From positions 1-64,000 of the forward strand of contig JAEXRH010000006.1 in the NCBI GenBank assembly GCA_023438065.1: a DNA stretch of 64,000 nt. The letters run 5' to 3'. Numbering within the stretch: position 1 is the first letter of the stretch; each line of letters opens with the position of its first letter. Below the pieces are notes generated by a model that made no database searches, was not told the DNA's origin, and worked only from the letters and a program-made list of their open reading frames with translations. Made by a program: the position numbers and the translations under genes. Source of the DNA: Spirochaetota bacterium. GTDB lineage: Bacteria > Spirochaetota > Spirochaetia > Treponematales > Treponemataceae. This document shows positions 49,717 through 58,348 of the stretch, piece by piece.

Positions 49717-50433
49717 TCACAGGGCTTTCGCGATATGGGCGGCGAAACGCGCCTTGACGTCGGCAAGGCTCTTGCTGACGGGAATTTCCTCGCCCGAATC
49801 GAGCCTGACGACCGCGTTCACGATCGACCGCACGCAGTCGAGATTCACCAGGAAGCTTTTATGGCAGCGAAGGAAGCGTTCGTCGTCGCACATGCGCTCG
49901 AAGTTGTCGAGTTTGTCGTAATAGGCGATGTCGACCCCCGAACGGGTGTGGACGGTAACGATGCGGGCTCGGCTCTCCGCGTAACGGATGTCCCGTAGGT
50001 CGAGGCTGTGCATCTCGTGTCGCGTCGTTATCTGAACGCGTTTCGCGCCCGAGCCCGCGCGATCGCGCATGGCCCGGTCAAGGGCCTCGAAAAGCTCCGC
50101 CTCGGCGACGGGTTTGAGCAGGTAGTGGGTGGCGCGCACGCCGAAGCCGTCGATCGCGTGATCGCGCGAGTTCGTGGTGAAAACGATCGCGCAGTCCCGG
50201 TCCGTTTTCCTGATTTCCCTCGCGACGGAGACGCCGTCTCTCGAGCCCATGATGATGTCGAGGAATATCATGTCGAATCGTTCGCCTAAGGCGATGGCGG
50301 CGAGGAGTTTCTCCCCGCAGTCGAAGCGTCTGAGGGTGAGGGGGTATCGCCTCGTTTCGCCCCATTTCCCGACCAATGTCTCAATCGAATCAAGCTCGCG
50401 TGCTTCGTCGTCGCAAGCGCCAATTGTTAACAA
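49717..50433 (-). CDS. LytTR-family response regulator
   Basis: This 238-residue protein has a receiver domain (residues 1-120) with acidic pair Asp8-Asp9, phosphorylation site Asp59 (FLDIIMG) and the Lys near 103 (LLKPVAEAE). A LytTR DNA-binding domain (about 135-235) has IRYAESRARIVTVHT and FLRCHKSFLVNLD. Such AgrA/LytR-type regulators bind direct repeats upstream of target promoters. Start TTG 50433 is preferred because GAGG lies about 7 bases upstream and it avoids overlapping the divergent kinase gene; an ATG at 50484 is possible. It pairs with the histidine kinase reading the other way. Confidence 0.88.
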   Translation of the reverse strand: MLTIGACDDEARELDSIETLVGKWGETRRYPLTLRRFDCGEKLLAAIALGERFDMIFLDIIMGSRDGVSVAREIRKTDRDCAIVFTTNSRDHAIDGFGVRATHYLLKPVAEAELFEALDRAMRDRAGSGAKRVQITTRHEMHSLDLRDIRYAESRARIVTVHTRSGVDIAYYDKLDNFERMCDDERFLRCHKSFLVNLDCVRSIVNAVVRLDSGEEIPVSKSLADVKARFAAHIAKAL

Positions 50434-50529
50434 AGATTTTACCTCATGCGGACAAAATATGCCCTGTCCGGTAGTATCATGCATACGGTCGTTTTTTTCA
50501 AGTTTCCTTCCGGGAGGATACGAGTTTCG

Positions 50530-51828
50530 ATGCTATTTAGCCCAGTCATTCCGTTGATTACCTACGCGATTCAGACCATCGTCGAGTACGGGACGCTCAC
50601 CGGACGCCGCTCCGTGCCGGAGCATGTCGTCGTTCGCCTTCTGTCGTTCGCGTGCGCTTTCGCCCTGTTCGTCCTCATGAGCAGACTCGGGGTACGGGCC
50701 CTGTACCTCACCTATCTGTGTACCTTGCCGCTTTTCGTCCCCTGCATGCTGCTCTTCACGGAGAGCCCTGCGCAGAAGGTTTTTTTCTGCTTTACGTCAT
50801 GGGGCGTCACGACCTTTCTGTCGTCGCTGTGCAATTACCTCGCCATATGGATAAGGGGGGAAGGGGCTGTCTATCCCGCGCGGTATTTTCTCTATATCGG
50901 GAGCGCGATCATCGTTCTCGTCGCGTTTTTCCGGTTCGCGCGCGACGGGTACCGTACCTTGCTCCAGCGCCTGTCGCGGGGGAATCCCGCGTACGTCGCG
51001 TTTCCGGTCATGGCCTTCGCGCTTCTCAGCCTGCTTTTCACCCCCTTCGACACCTCCCTGTCGGGCGCGAAGGTCTTCGGGATGGTCCTGTTCGAGGCCT
51101 TTACCGTTTTTTCCTATTACGTCATGGCGTCGAATTTCAACGCGCTCTACAAGCGCTCGCAGTACGAGGCGCGGCTCGAGAACGCGGAACGGATCGTGAG
51201 TCTCCAGAAGAAGTATTACACCGAGGTCGAGAAGGGAATCGTCGCGCAGGCGAAACTCACGCACGACGCCCGGCATCACTACGTGGTCCTTTCGACCCTC
51301 GCGCACGCGGGGGACGGCGCCTCGCTTCGCGAATACCTCGACCGTCTCCTCGGGGAAGAGGTCGCCAGGGCTCCGAGGCGATATTGCGGGAACGCCGTCG
51401 CGAACGCGGTCATCGGCGGGTATGTGGAGATAGCGGAGGGAAAGGGGATTTCCGTCTCGACCGATATCGATATCGCGCCCGACGCGGGGATCGACGACTA
51501 CGAGCTTTGCGCGCTTTTCGGAAACGCGCTGGAGAACGCGATCGAGGCGTGCCAGCGCATTCCGGCCGAATCCGAGCGATATTCGCGGAGGTTCATCGTC
51601 ATCAAGGCCCGAACCGACGATGACCGGCTCGTCGTCAGGATCGAGAACTGCTATCAGCCGTTACCCGAAGAGCGCGAGGGATTCTTTCCGTCGAGCAAGG
51701 GCGCTCGCGCGGGTATCGGGCTTGAAAGCATCGCCGCGATAGCCGAGCGGTATAACGGCGCCCTCCATTGCGAGCGCAAGGACGGAACCTTCGCGCTTTC
51801 GGCCGTGCTCGGCGCGAAGGCCCGCTGA
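50530..51828 (+). CDS. AgrC/LytS-like membrane histidine kinase (HPK10-type)
   Basis: In this 432-residue protein six to seven membrane segments (residues 1-200) sense a signal at the membrane. A coiled linker leads to an H-box THDARHHYVVLS with His245 (or 249/250), then an HATPase domain with LFGNALENAIEAC (N-box) and GARAGIGLESI (G-box). This layout matches peptide-sensing AgrC-type kinases that phosphorylate LytTR regulators. ATG 50530 is chosen, with GGGAGG 12 bases upstream; starts at 50446 or 50479 are possible. No autoinducer peptide gene was found nearby. Confidence 0.85.
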   Translation: MLFSPVIPLITYAIQTIVEYGTLTGRRSVPEHVVVRLLSFACAFALFVLMSRLGVRALYLTYLCTLPLFVPCMLLFTESPAQKVFFCFTSWGVTTFLSSLCNYLAIWIRGEGAVYPARYFLYIGSAIIVLVAFFRFARDGYRTLLQRLSRGNPAYVAFPVMAFALLSLLFTPFDTSLSGAKVFGMVLFEAFTVFSYYVMASNFNALYKRSQYEARLENAERIVSLQKKYYTEVEKGIVAQAKLTHDARHHYVVLSTLAHAGDGASLREYLDRLLGEEVARAPRRYCGNAVANAVIGGYVEIAEGKGISVSTDIDIAPDAGIDDYELCALFGNALENAIEACQRIPAESERYSRRFIVIKARTDDDRLVVRIENCYQPLPEEREGFFPSSKGARAGIGLESIAAIAERYNGALHCERKDGTFALSAVLGAKAR

Positions 51829-51908
51829 CGCGCGCCACGGAAGGCGCGGCGGGACGGCAAAGAGGCATCCCTCGAGCGCCTTACCGACTCGCGTTGTCCG
51901 GGCACGAT

Positions 51909-53327
51909 TCAGTCGTCAACTTCGATGCTCGTCCAGGTAACCGCGGTCCCGCTTACCGTTCCGACGACCTTCACCGCGGTTGCGCCCGCAGTCACGGTCG
52001 CGAGGAAGGAATCGCGATCGCCGGTATTCCCGAAAAGCGGGGTGGTGTCGATGACCAGGCCGTAAACCGTCACGCTCGTGCCGGATTTCGCCGAAACGAG
52101 TCCCTGCAATTCAGCTTCGGTCTCGCCGGTATGGCGCTCGATCTTCGCGGCGAAAAGCCGGGACGCGTCGTCGATATATCCCTTGAGCTCTACCGTATTG
52201 CCCGCGGCGAAATCGTCGATGCCGAACAGGGCAACCGGGGTATCGCTGTCGTCCACGAATATCGTTTCCGGGCCGGTATACACCGTCGCCCCGTTGAGCT
52301 TGAACGTGCCGGTTGCCGGGTTCGGCGCGGTCACGACGCCCTTCAGCTCGAGATCGGCGCTCTCCGATATCTCGATCGAGGTGGCGACGAGAACGCTCCC
52401 TGACATGGTACCCTCGACCTGTACCTCGATTCCGTCGGAGACGCCGGTCGCGAGGGCGGAAGACGCGCTGACGGCGATACCGTCGACGGTGAACGTCGTC
52501 GGCGATCCGGCGGTGAATCCCGAAACTATGCCCTCGACCTCGATCCTGTCACCGTCCTCGGCGCTCAACTCGTACGCGGCCTCGATTTTATCCGCGGCGA
52601 CGGAAAGCGAAAGTCCCGTCGGTGCCGAGCTCGTCTCGATCTTGACCGTCGAACCGTTCGCGATGCCGGCCTCGAGCGTGCCGGTATACGTGATCGCGAA
52701 TACCGTGCCGCCTTCCAGGGTCAGGTTGAATCCCGATCCCGTGAGCGAACTGACGGTGCCGCGCAGCTTGAAGTCCTCGCCGGACCCGTTTTTCAGCTCG
52801 ACCCTGCTCGCGAGAATCGAGGAACCCTTGCGCGTGCCGCTGATTTCCACGCGGTCACCGGCGACGAGCGGATTCGTTCCCGCTAACCCGGTCGTATCGT
52901 CGTATACGGTCGTCAGGTCGGTGAGAATCGCCTGCCCGAATACCTCGAAGGTGCCCGCGACCGGGTCGATGCTTTCCGCGTCGATCGTTCCGTCGATGGA
53001 GCAGGCGTAGACGATCGCGTCAGCCGTTCCGAGCCCCGTCGCCGTGTCGATATGTCCCTTGATGTCGACGATCATGCCGACCGCAAGACCGCTGTCGTCG
53101 CCGCTCAGATTATCGAGGGTAACCGTCGCGGCGCTCGTGTCGTACTCGATCCCGTTCACGAAAACGCTTCCTTTCGCGGTTATGACGCCCCGGGCAAAGC
53201 CCGGAACTCCCGCCGGCTCGGCCGGGCTGTCGCTCGACGAGCCCCCTCCGCAACCCGCGATCGGGAGAAATACGATCGCGGCCAGTCCCGCGAGAATCAA
53301 CGCGATGCGTTGTATGCGCATTTTCAT
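51909..53327 (-). CDS. DUF5666-repeat lipoprotein
   Basis: In this 472-residue protein the lipobox LPIAGC (Cys about 26) is followed by Gly/Ser linker and then six or so tandem beta-barrel-like DUF5666 modules of about 65-75 residues, each with variants of VEVEGIVSG...TFTVDGIAV. It is predicted to be outer-surface or periplasmic. AAGGAGG lies 5 bases before ATG 53327. It is convergent with the histidine kinase gene 80 bases away. The role is unknown; DUF5666 proteins are usually short lipoproteins, so this multi-module form is at the long end. Confidence 0.83.
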   Translation of the reverse strand: MKMRIQRIALILAGLAAIVFLPIAGCGGGSSSDSPAEPAGVPGFARGVITAKGSVFVNGIEYDTSAATVTLDNLSGDDSGLAVGMIVDIKGHIDTATGLGTADAIVYACSIDGTIDAESIDPVAGTFEVFGQAILTDLTTVYDDTTGLAGTNPLVAGDRVEISGTRKGSSILASRVELKNGSGEDFKLRGTVSSLTGSGFNLTLEGGTVFAITYTGTLEAGIANGSTVKIETSSAPTGLSLSVAADKIEAAYELSAEDGDRIEVEGIVSGFTAGSPTTFTVDGIAVSASSALATGVSDGIEVQVEGTMSGSVLVATSIEISESADLELKGVVTAPNPATGTFKLNGATVYTGPETIFVDDSDTPVALFGIDDFAAGNTVELKGYIDDASRLFAAKIERHTGETEAELQGLVSAKSGTSVTVYGLVIDTTPLFGNTGDRDSFLATVTAGATAVKVVGTVSGTAVTWTSIEVDD

Positions 53328-53627
53328 ACGAACCTCCTTAGCCATCCGGTTCGCCCGGAATACGCACTATTGCCGTATGTAAGAGGTGGCTAACTTAAAG
53401 TATAAGACTGTATGCCGCGCGCCGCCTCGTCAGGGAGAGGGACGTCGCGTCATTTTACAATGGAGGAAACCGTGGCGCCGCGTCGCGCGCTACCGAAAAA
53501 AAAACGCCGCGGGACGAAAAGTCTCGCGGCGCAATGCCTGCTTATGCCATGCAGCCCGCTATCGACCGATGCATTCGCGGGGGGTACTGGTTCGATCCCG
53601 GTGTTACTCCCGGTCGCTCAAGATCGC
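53328..53627. other. Intergenic region between S1-domain and DUF5666 genes
   Basis: In these 300 bases, the S1 gene's terminator lies at 53496-53531 and a minus-strand TATACT box for the DUF5666 gene at 53404-53399. Around 53572-53610 there is a T-arm-like hairpin but no tRNA. No gene seen. Confidence 0.5.
53496..53531 (-). terminator. Terminator of the S1-domain gene
   Basis: On the minus strand, an 11-bp stem with one mismatch (arms 53531-53521 and 53515-53505) and a 5-base loop is followed by nine T residues (53504-53496). Confidence 0.8.
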
Positions 53628-54782
53628 TTATTTCTTCTTGAGAAGGGCGGCGAAAGGATTGTAGGTGTCGCCCGAGGCGTCTCCCTTCATGTAGGACTGC
53701 GCGGCGGTATCCTCGTCGAAGGCGGAGACCTGCTTGAGCGAGATGCGGCGATTCTTCGCGTCGACTTCCTTGATGACGACCGAGATCGTCTCGCCCTTCT
53801 TGACGGAGGAGAGCGCGTCGCCGAACTTGTCGTCGCCGCGGAGCTCCGAGATGTGGAGGAGACCGTCGATGCCCGGCTCGAGGGTGACGAAGGCGCCGAA
53901 GTCCGCGATGCGGGAGATCTTTCCCTGGTGCTTCGAGCCCTTCGGGAAACGGGCGGCGACGCCTTCCCACGGGTCGGCGAGGAGTGCCTTGAGGCTCAAG
54001 GTCATGCGCTCGGCCTTCCAGTCGATCCTGATGATCTGGGCCTCGATCTCCTGGCCCTCGCTCACGACGGACTTCACGTCCTCGACGCGGGTGCGCGCGA
54101 GCTCGGAGACGGGGAGGAGGGCCTTGAAGCCGGACACGTCGACGAAGGCGCCGAAGTCCTGGATCGAGACGACGGTTCCCTTGACGGTCATGCCCTCGTG
54201 GAGGGTCTCTCGGAGGCCTTCAAGCTGTTTCTGCTTTTCCTCGGCGACGATCGCGCGGTTCGACACGACGACGCGTCGGCCTTTCTCGGCGTATTCCTGG
54301 ATCTTGAAGGTGAGCTTCTTGCCGACCGGGCTCTCGGCGTTTTCCTCGCGCTTGCCGCCCATCTGGGAGAAGGGGCAGAACGCGCGGGCGTCGCCGATCT
54401 TTACCTCGTAGCCGCCCTTGATCTCCTTCTCGACGGTGCCCTCGACCGGGATGCCGCTCTTGAAGGCGTTCTCGAGCATCTCGTTGTTCGCCGACTCGCC
54501 CTTGATGCGCGCGGTGAAGCGCATCTCGCCGTTCTTCGCGCCGAGGAAGTACACCTTGATCGTGTCCCCCTCCTTGACGGAAAGCTTTCCTTCCTTGTCG
54601 GTGAGCTCGGCGCGATCGAGGACGCCCTCGCTCTTGCCGGAAAGCTCGAGGAATATCGTGTCATTCGAGATGGAAACGATCGTCGTCTCTACCGGCTGGC
54701 CGGGAACGAGCTTGGCCGTTTTCTTGAGGCTCTGCTCGAACATTGACGCGAATCCCGAGTCATCCGATGTATTTTCGCTCAT
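53628..54782 (-). CDS. S1 RNA-binding domain protein (ribosomal protein S1-like, four domains)
   Basis: This 384-residue protein has four S1 domains. The first two (about 25-105 and 108-185) are diverged; the last two (about 195-270 and 280-355) are canonical, with VKGTVVSIQDFGAFVDVSGF and HQGKISRIADFGAFVTLEPGIDGLLHISEL. It binds RNA and probably assists translation initiation or mRNA handling in the cytoplasm. Classical S1 has six domains, so this is a short S1 or an S1-like protein. GGGAGA lies before ATG 54782. It is monocistronic with its own terminator. Confidence 0.9.
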   Translation of the reverse strand: MSENTSDDSGFASMFEQSLKKTAKLVPGQPVETTIVSISNDTIFLELSGKSEGVLDRAELTDKEGKLSVKEGDTIKVYFLGAKNGEMRFTARIKGESANNEMLENAFKSGIPVEGTVEKEIKGGYEVKIGDARAFCPFSQMGGKREENAESPVGKKLTFKIQEYAEKGRRVVVSNRAIVAEEKQKQLEGLRETLHEGMTVKGTVVSIQDFGAFVDVSGFKALLPVSELARTRVEDVKSVVSEGQEIEAQIIRIDWKAERMTLSLKALLADPWEGVAARFPKGSKHQGKISRIADFGAFVTLEPGIDGLLHISELRGDDKFGDALSSVKKGETISVVIKEVDAKNRRISLKQVSAFDEDTAAQSYMKGDASGDTYNPFAALLKKK

Positions 54783-54855
54783 AGGTTATCTCCCTTGGAT
54801 TAAGTGAATATGTCCGGCCACTATAGCAGAAAATAAAAGGAAGGAATAGTTTACT

Positions 54856-55746
54856 TTACCCGATTGGCAGCAAGATTCTGAATTCGCCGTAATCCTCGGC
54901 CGCCGCCGAAAGGTCCACGTATTCGAGGTGCCAACCCGCGCGGGCGCATTCGACATGGCGCGGTAGCCAGTCGCCCCAGACCGCGTGATAGAGCGCCGAG
55001 ACGTCTTTCCATCCGAGACGGGAGGGATGGACGCGCGAGACGAGGAGGAATTCGCGGAAACTTCCCCGCTCGATCCTGACGTGCCGCATCCCCTCGGGCG
55101 GCTCCCGCTTCGGCGTTTTCCTGAGCTCCGCGCAGGCGTGGTAGCGGTTGTCGGCGGGGTCGGGGCAATGCTCGACGTACCCGACGTATCGGTCCGAAAA
55201 CGCGATATCCGCGATGCGGGGGAAATCCTCGGCGAAGAAGCGGTTCGCGACCCGCGCGACGGTGTCGTCGGACGCGTTTTCGGCGTCGGTAACGAGGTGG
55301 AGGACGCCGCACAGGCTCATCGGCGGTCGAACCACGAGGCGGGGGGCGAGGAGGGCGCTTTCCTCGCCGACGGAGGTGAGGCACTCCATCACGATCGGTT
55401 CGGTGACCTCGAGGAGGGGTTTTCTCGTGCGCCAGGAGCCGGGGGTGAGCCCCCATCGCGCCTTGAACGCGCGAATGTAGCTTTGCTCGTGAGAGAAGCC
55501 GCTTTCGAGGGCGACCTCCAGCACCGAACGCGAGGGATCGGCGAGCGCCGCAAGGCTTTCCGCGAGGCGGCGCCGGCGAACGTATTCGGCGAGCGGAATC
55601 CCGGCGAGCGCGCGGAAGACGCGGTGAAGGTGGAATTTCGAAAGCGCCGCCTCTTTGGACAGCTCGTCGAGGCTGAGGGGTTCGGCGAGCGAGCGCTCGA
55701 CGCGGGCGACGACCCGCTCGAGGATCGAAAGGTATTGATCCCGCAT
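54856..55746 (-). CDS. AraC-family regulator with GyrI-like effector domain
   Basis: This 296-residue protein has an N-terminal double helix-turn-helix AraC domain (about 1-105) with LSKEAALSKFHLHRVFRALAG and GFSHEQSYIRAFKARWG. A GyrI/SOUL-like small-molecule binding domain (about 145-295) has YHACAELRKTP and HVECARAGWHLEYVDL. Such regulators often sense cationic or hydrophobic compounds. The ATG at 55746 follows TACACT by 6 bases, with no Shine-Dalgarno. It is divergent from the esterase lipoprotein gene, only 79 bases apart, so it may control that gene. Confidence 0.9.
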   Translation of the reverse strand: MRDQYLSILERVVARVERSLAEPLSLDELSKEAALSKFHLHRVFRALAGIPLAEYVRRRRLAESLAALADPSRSVLEVALESGFSHEQSYIRAFKARWGLTPGSWRTRKPLLEVTEPIVMECLTSVGEESALLAPRLVVRPPMSLCGVLHLVTDAENASDDTVARVANRFFAEDFPRIADIAFSDRYVGYVEHCPDPADNRYHACAELRKTPKREPPEGMRHVRIERGSFREFLLVSRVHPSRLGWKDVSALYHAVWGDWLPRHVECARAGWHLEYVDLSAAAEDYGEFRILLPIG

Positions 55747-55752
55747 GGGAAT

Positions 55753-55758
55753 AGTGTA
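55753..55758 (-). promoter_or_regulatory. -10 box of the AraC-type gene
   Basis: TACACT on the minus strand ends 6 bases before the start codon at 55746; a weak TTGCGC -35 lies 18 bases further (55782-55777). Confidence 0.5.
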
Positions 55759-55813
55759 GCGTCCGTCGCGCGTATTGCGCAAGAACGGCTCATTCGCGTC
55801 GGTCGAAATGGAT

Positions 55814-55819
55814 TATGGT
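55814..55819 (+). promoter_or_regulatory. -10 box of the esterase gene
   Basis: TATGGT ends 6 bases before ATG 55826; a second box TATAGT (55819-55824) abuts the ATG. No ribosome-binding site. Confidence 0.35.
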
Positions 55820-55825
55820 ATAGTC

Positions 55826-56818
55826 ATGAAAAAGATCATTCAGGCGATCCTCGCGATCGCGACCCTTGTCATCGCGTCCTCGTGCGCCCCTTCGGGTCCG
55901 CGCGTCATCGAGAAAACGAAACGCGCGGATAATCTCCTGAAATTCAGGATCGAGTCCCCGGCGATCGCCGCCGGAAAGCTCGAGAAGAAGGCCGAAGCGG
56001 AGATTTTCGTCTCGCTCCCCGCGAGCTACAAAACGTCGGGGGCCCGACGCTATCCGGTCGTGTATGCCCTTCACGGCTTCGGCGACGGGGCGATGTCGAT
56101 GATCCTTACCCTGCGCACCAAGGCGACCGTGGCCCCCGATGTTCCCGAGGTCATCGTTGTCTCGGTCGAGGGCGGGAACAGTCTCGGCGGCTCTTTCTAC
56201 GCGAACTCGATCGCGACCGGGAACTGGGAAGACCTTGTCGCGGAGGAGGCCGTAGCCCTCGTCGACGCGCGATTCAGGACCATTCCGACCCGCGAAGGCC
56301 GCGCGCTCGCGGGCTATTCGATGGGCGGTTTCGGCGCCTGGGGCATCGCGCTCCACAGGCCCGACGTTTTCTCGGGCGCGTGGGTAAGCTGTCCGGGCGC
56401 CTGGGACGAAAACGGCGTCACGGACACCATTCCCGGGTGGAACGCGACCTACCGGAACGCGTACGGCGCCGCCTTCGCCCCCGACCTCGCGCTGCCGCCG
56501 CCCCATGCCCGCGTCCCGAAGCTTGACGGCTCGGAGGGGGATGCCGCGCTCGTCGCCGAATGGCAAAAGGGCTTCGGAAGCGTGGACGCCCGACTCGCGG
56601 CGTACGCTGCCCGGCCGCATACGCTGAAGCTCGTTTCGCTCGCGTACGGTAACCGGGACGGGTACGGCTGGATCATCCGCGGGACCCGCTTTATCGCGGA
56701 CCGGATGGGAAAGGCGGGCATACCGGTGGATATTCGCGAATACAACGCGGGACACCTGGTTACCGACGCCATGATCGCGGAAAGCTACATCCCGTTTCTC
56801 CGCTCGGTGTTTCGGTAA
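55826..56818 (+). CDS. Esterase D/feruloyl-esterase-like lipoprotein hydrolase
   Basis: This 330-residue protein has a signal peptide ending in IASSC (Cys about 20). An alpha/beta hydrolase domain has VVYALHGFGDG (oxyanion region), nucleophile Ser in GYSMGGFG (about 180), Asp in YGNRDGYG (about 275) and His in YNAGHLV (about 312), so the triad is complete. Such enzymes hydrolyse acetylated or feruloylated sugars, siderophore esters or acyl carriers; the target is unknown. Start ATG 55826 is fixed by the signal peptide. It is divergent from an AraC-type gene that may regulate it. Confidence 0.87.
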   Translation: MKKIIQAILAIATLVIASSCAPSGPRVIEKTKRADNLLKFRIESPAIAAGKLEKKAEAEIFVSLPASYKTSGARRYPVVYALHGFGDGAMSMILTLRTKATVAPDVPEVIVVSVEGGNSLGGSFYANSIATGNWEDLVAEEAVALVDARFRTIPTREGRALAGYSMGGFGAWGIALHRPDVFSGAWVSCPGAWDENGVTDTIPGWNATYRNAYGAAFAPDLALPPPHARVPKLDGSEGDAALVAEWQKGFGSVDARLAAYAARPHTLKLVSLAYGNRDGYGWIIRGTRFIADRMGKAGIPVDIREYNAGHLVTDAMIAESYIPFLRSVFR

Positions 56819-56870
56819 CCGGGGGGATCCGTCCCGTCCCGGCGGCGGGACGAGCGGTCGTGACCCGTGC

Positions 56871-56876
56871 TATACT
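56871..56876 (+). promoter_or_regulatory. -10 box (TATACT) of the ECF sigma factor gene
   Basis: TATACT ends 7 bases before ATG 56884 with no ribosome-binding site; only a weak -35 is visible. Confidence 0.5.
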
Positions 56877-56883
56877 CGGCGTC

Positions 56884-57660
56884 ATGGAAGTCTCGAAAGC
56901 CGAATTCGAGCGTGCGTACCGCGATGAAGCGCCGAAACTGCTCAGACTTGCCCTCGCGATGACGGGGAATCCCGACGACGCGAGCGAGGTCGTGCAGGAC
57001 GCGTTTTGCCGGGCGTACGCCGCGATTTCCTCGTTTCGCGGGGAGTGTGCCTGGTCGACCTGGCTCTATCGCGTGTGCATGAACGTCGCGACCGACCGGA
57101 TCAGGCGACGACGTCGGCTCCCCATCGAGATCTTCGTCGAGGACATGGGTCTCACCGAGGACGAGATCATCGACAAAAATCCCGGCGACGATCCACTTAC
57201 GCTCGCGCTTACCGAAGATATCCGGACGAAGTGCCTTTTCTGCTTTACCGAGTGCCTTCCCCGGCGGCAGCGGCAGGTATTCTGCCTCAGCCACGTCATG
57301 GGCCTTTCGCAGCGCGATATCGGGGCGATACTCGGCATCGAGGCGAACGCGGTGAAGGCGAGCCTCTTTCGCGCGCGAAAGAGGCTGGACGGCTACCTCA
57401 ACGACCGGTGCGATCTCATCCGGGCAGATAATCCCTGCTCGTGCCGGCAATGGGTTCGGTTCGGAATCGAGCGGGGGATCGTCTCGCGCCCGCGCGACGA
57501 GGATGAGCTCGTCAGGCGCGCCGAGCGCGTTCGCGCGGAAATCGGAACTCTCCTCGATATGAGAAATCTCTATCGCGCGGCCTTTGACGCGTCAGCCGAG
57601 GAGCTCTTCACGCGCCGCCTTCGCGACGGGATAGCGCGAAAGCAATGGTTCTCGCTCTGA
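56884..57660 (+). CDS. ECF-type RNA polymerase sigma factor with C-terminal extension
   Basis: This 258-residue protein has sigma region 2 (about 10-80, DASEVVQDAFCRAYAAISSFRG, WLYRVCMNVATDRIRRRRR) and region 4 (about 115-170, LPRRQRQVFCLSHVMGLSQRDIGAILG). A C-terminal extension of about 75 residues carries CSCRQW, a possible metal or redox site. It directs RNA polymerase to a stress regulon; no anti-sigma factor gene is adjacent, so the extension may do the sensing. ATG 56884 follows TATACT by 7 bases with no Shine-Dalgarno, so the mRNA is probably leaderless. Confidence 0.88.
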   Translation: MEVSKAEFERAYRDEAPKLLRLALAMTGNPDDASEVVQDAFCRAYAAISSFRGECAWSTWLYRVCMNVATDRIRRRRRLPIEIFVEDMGLTEDEIIDKNPGDDPLTLALTEDIRTKCLFCFTECLPRRQRQVFCLSHVMGLSQRDIGAILGIEANAVKASLFRARKRLDGYLNDRCDLIRADNPCSCRQWVRFGIERGIVSRPRDEDELVRRAERVRAEIGTLLDMRNLYRAAFDASAEELFTRRLRDGIARKQWFSL

Positions 57661-57802
57661 TCGCGCGGTCCGTGCGCGCGGCGCGGGAAACGTGCAGGAT
57701 CCGCGCGGGTTTCGGGGAATTCGCGCGCTCGCGCGAAAGCGCGCGATAAAAAAGTAACCGGATAGGGCTTCGTTCGTCCAATTGGGTAAGGAGAACGAAA
57801 CC

Positions 57803-58261
57803 ATGACCATTTCCGACGAAAACAGGATGGCTGCCCCGTGCGGCACGTATTGCGCGATTTGCGTCTGCGTGAAAGCGAAGGATAATCCGGCGATCAGGGA
57901 TGCCCTGCTCGCCAAGGGCTTCCCGGCGGAGAAAATCCCCTGCCCCGGCTGCCGTGAGGTGAAGGGGGAATGCCCCGCCCTCGGCGTGACCTGCGCGACC
58001 TGGCGGTGCGCCACGGAACGGGGCGTCGATTTTTGCCACCAGTGCCGGGATTTCCCCTGCGAACGCCTCAATCCGGCCGCCCATCGCGCGGAAACCCTCC
58101 CCCACAATATAAAGATATTCCATCTCGCCTATCAAACGGCTCATGGGCTTGAAGCCTGGAAGGCAAAGGCCGAGTCGATACAGGAACGATATTACAAGGG
58201 CGTGATGATGATCGGCGAGGGGCCGGTCATGGACGGGGACGATCCGAGCCGACGAGGGTAG
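57803..58261 (+). CDS. DUF3795 cysteine-rich protein
   Basis: This 152-residue protein has the DUF3795 opening PCGTYCAICVCV (four Cys), then CPGCREVKGECP and TWRCATERGVDFCHQCRDFPCERL. Its 13 or so Cys residues could bind zinc or Fe-S clusters. Function is not established for the family. ATG 57803 is chosen over TTG 57782 because AAGGAG lies 9 bases upstream. It follows the sigma factor gene by 142 bases, a GC-rich gap with a 9-bp hairpin at 57721-57746. It is soluble and cytoplasmic. Confidence 0.87.
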   Translation: MTISDENRMAAPCGTYCAICVCVKAKDNPAIRDALLAKGFPAEKIPCPGCREVKGECPALGVTCATWRCATERGVDFCHQCRDFPCERLNPAAHRAETLPHNIKIFHLAYQTAHGLEAWKAKAESIQERYYKGVMMIGEGPVMDGDDPSRRG

Positions 58262-58313
58262 GGGCGTCAGACGGACATACGTAATCCGAACAGCATCTAT
58301 CGTGCTTTATATG

Positions 58314-58342
58314 TTGACAGGAGAAACAAATAGTCCTACACT
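58314..58342 (+). promoter_or_regulatory. Strong promoter of the ABC-2 exporter operon
   Basis: Consensus TTGACA (58314-58319) and TACACT (58337-58342) are 17 bases apart. The predicted start is near 58349, leaving a leader of about 150 bases before ATG 58503. Confidence 0.7.
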
Positions 58343-58348
58343 GAGGGT

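Noticed and set aside
50446..50529. Upstream extension of the histidine kinase (starts at 50446 or 50479)
   Set aside because: These starts have no ribosome-binding site and 50446 would nearly abut the divergent regulator start; ATG 50530 has GGGAGG upstream, though with a long spacer.
53572..53620. tRNA-like T-arm (GGTTCGATCCC) downstream of the S1-domain gene
   Set aside because: The T-stem can be drawn but there is no matching acceptor stem, anticodon arm or D-arm around it.
57721..57746. 9-bp hairpin after the ECF sigma gene as a terminator
   Set aside because: The stem TCGCGCGCT/AGCGCGCGA is perfect but is followed by A residues instead of T, so it does not look like an intrinsic terminator for the plus strand.
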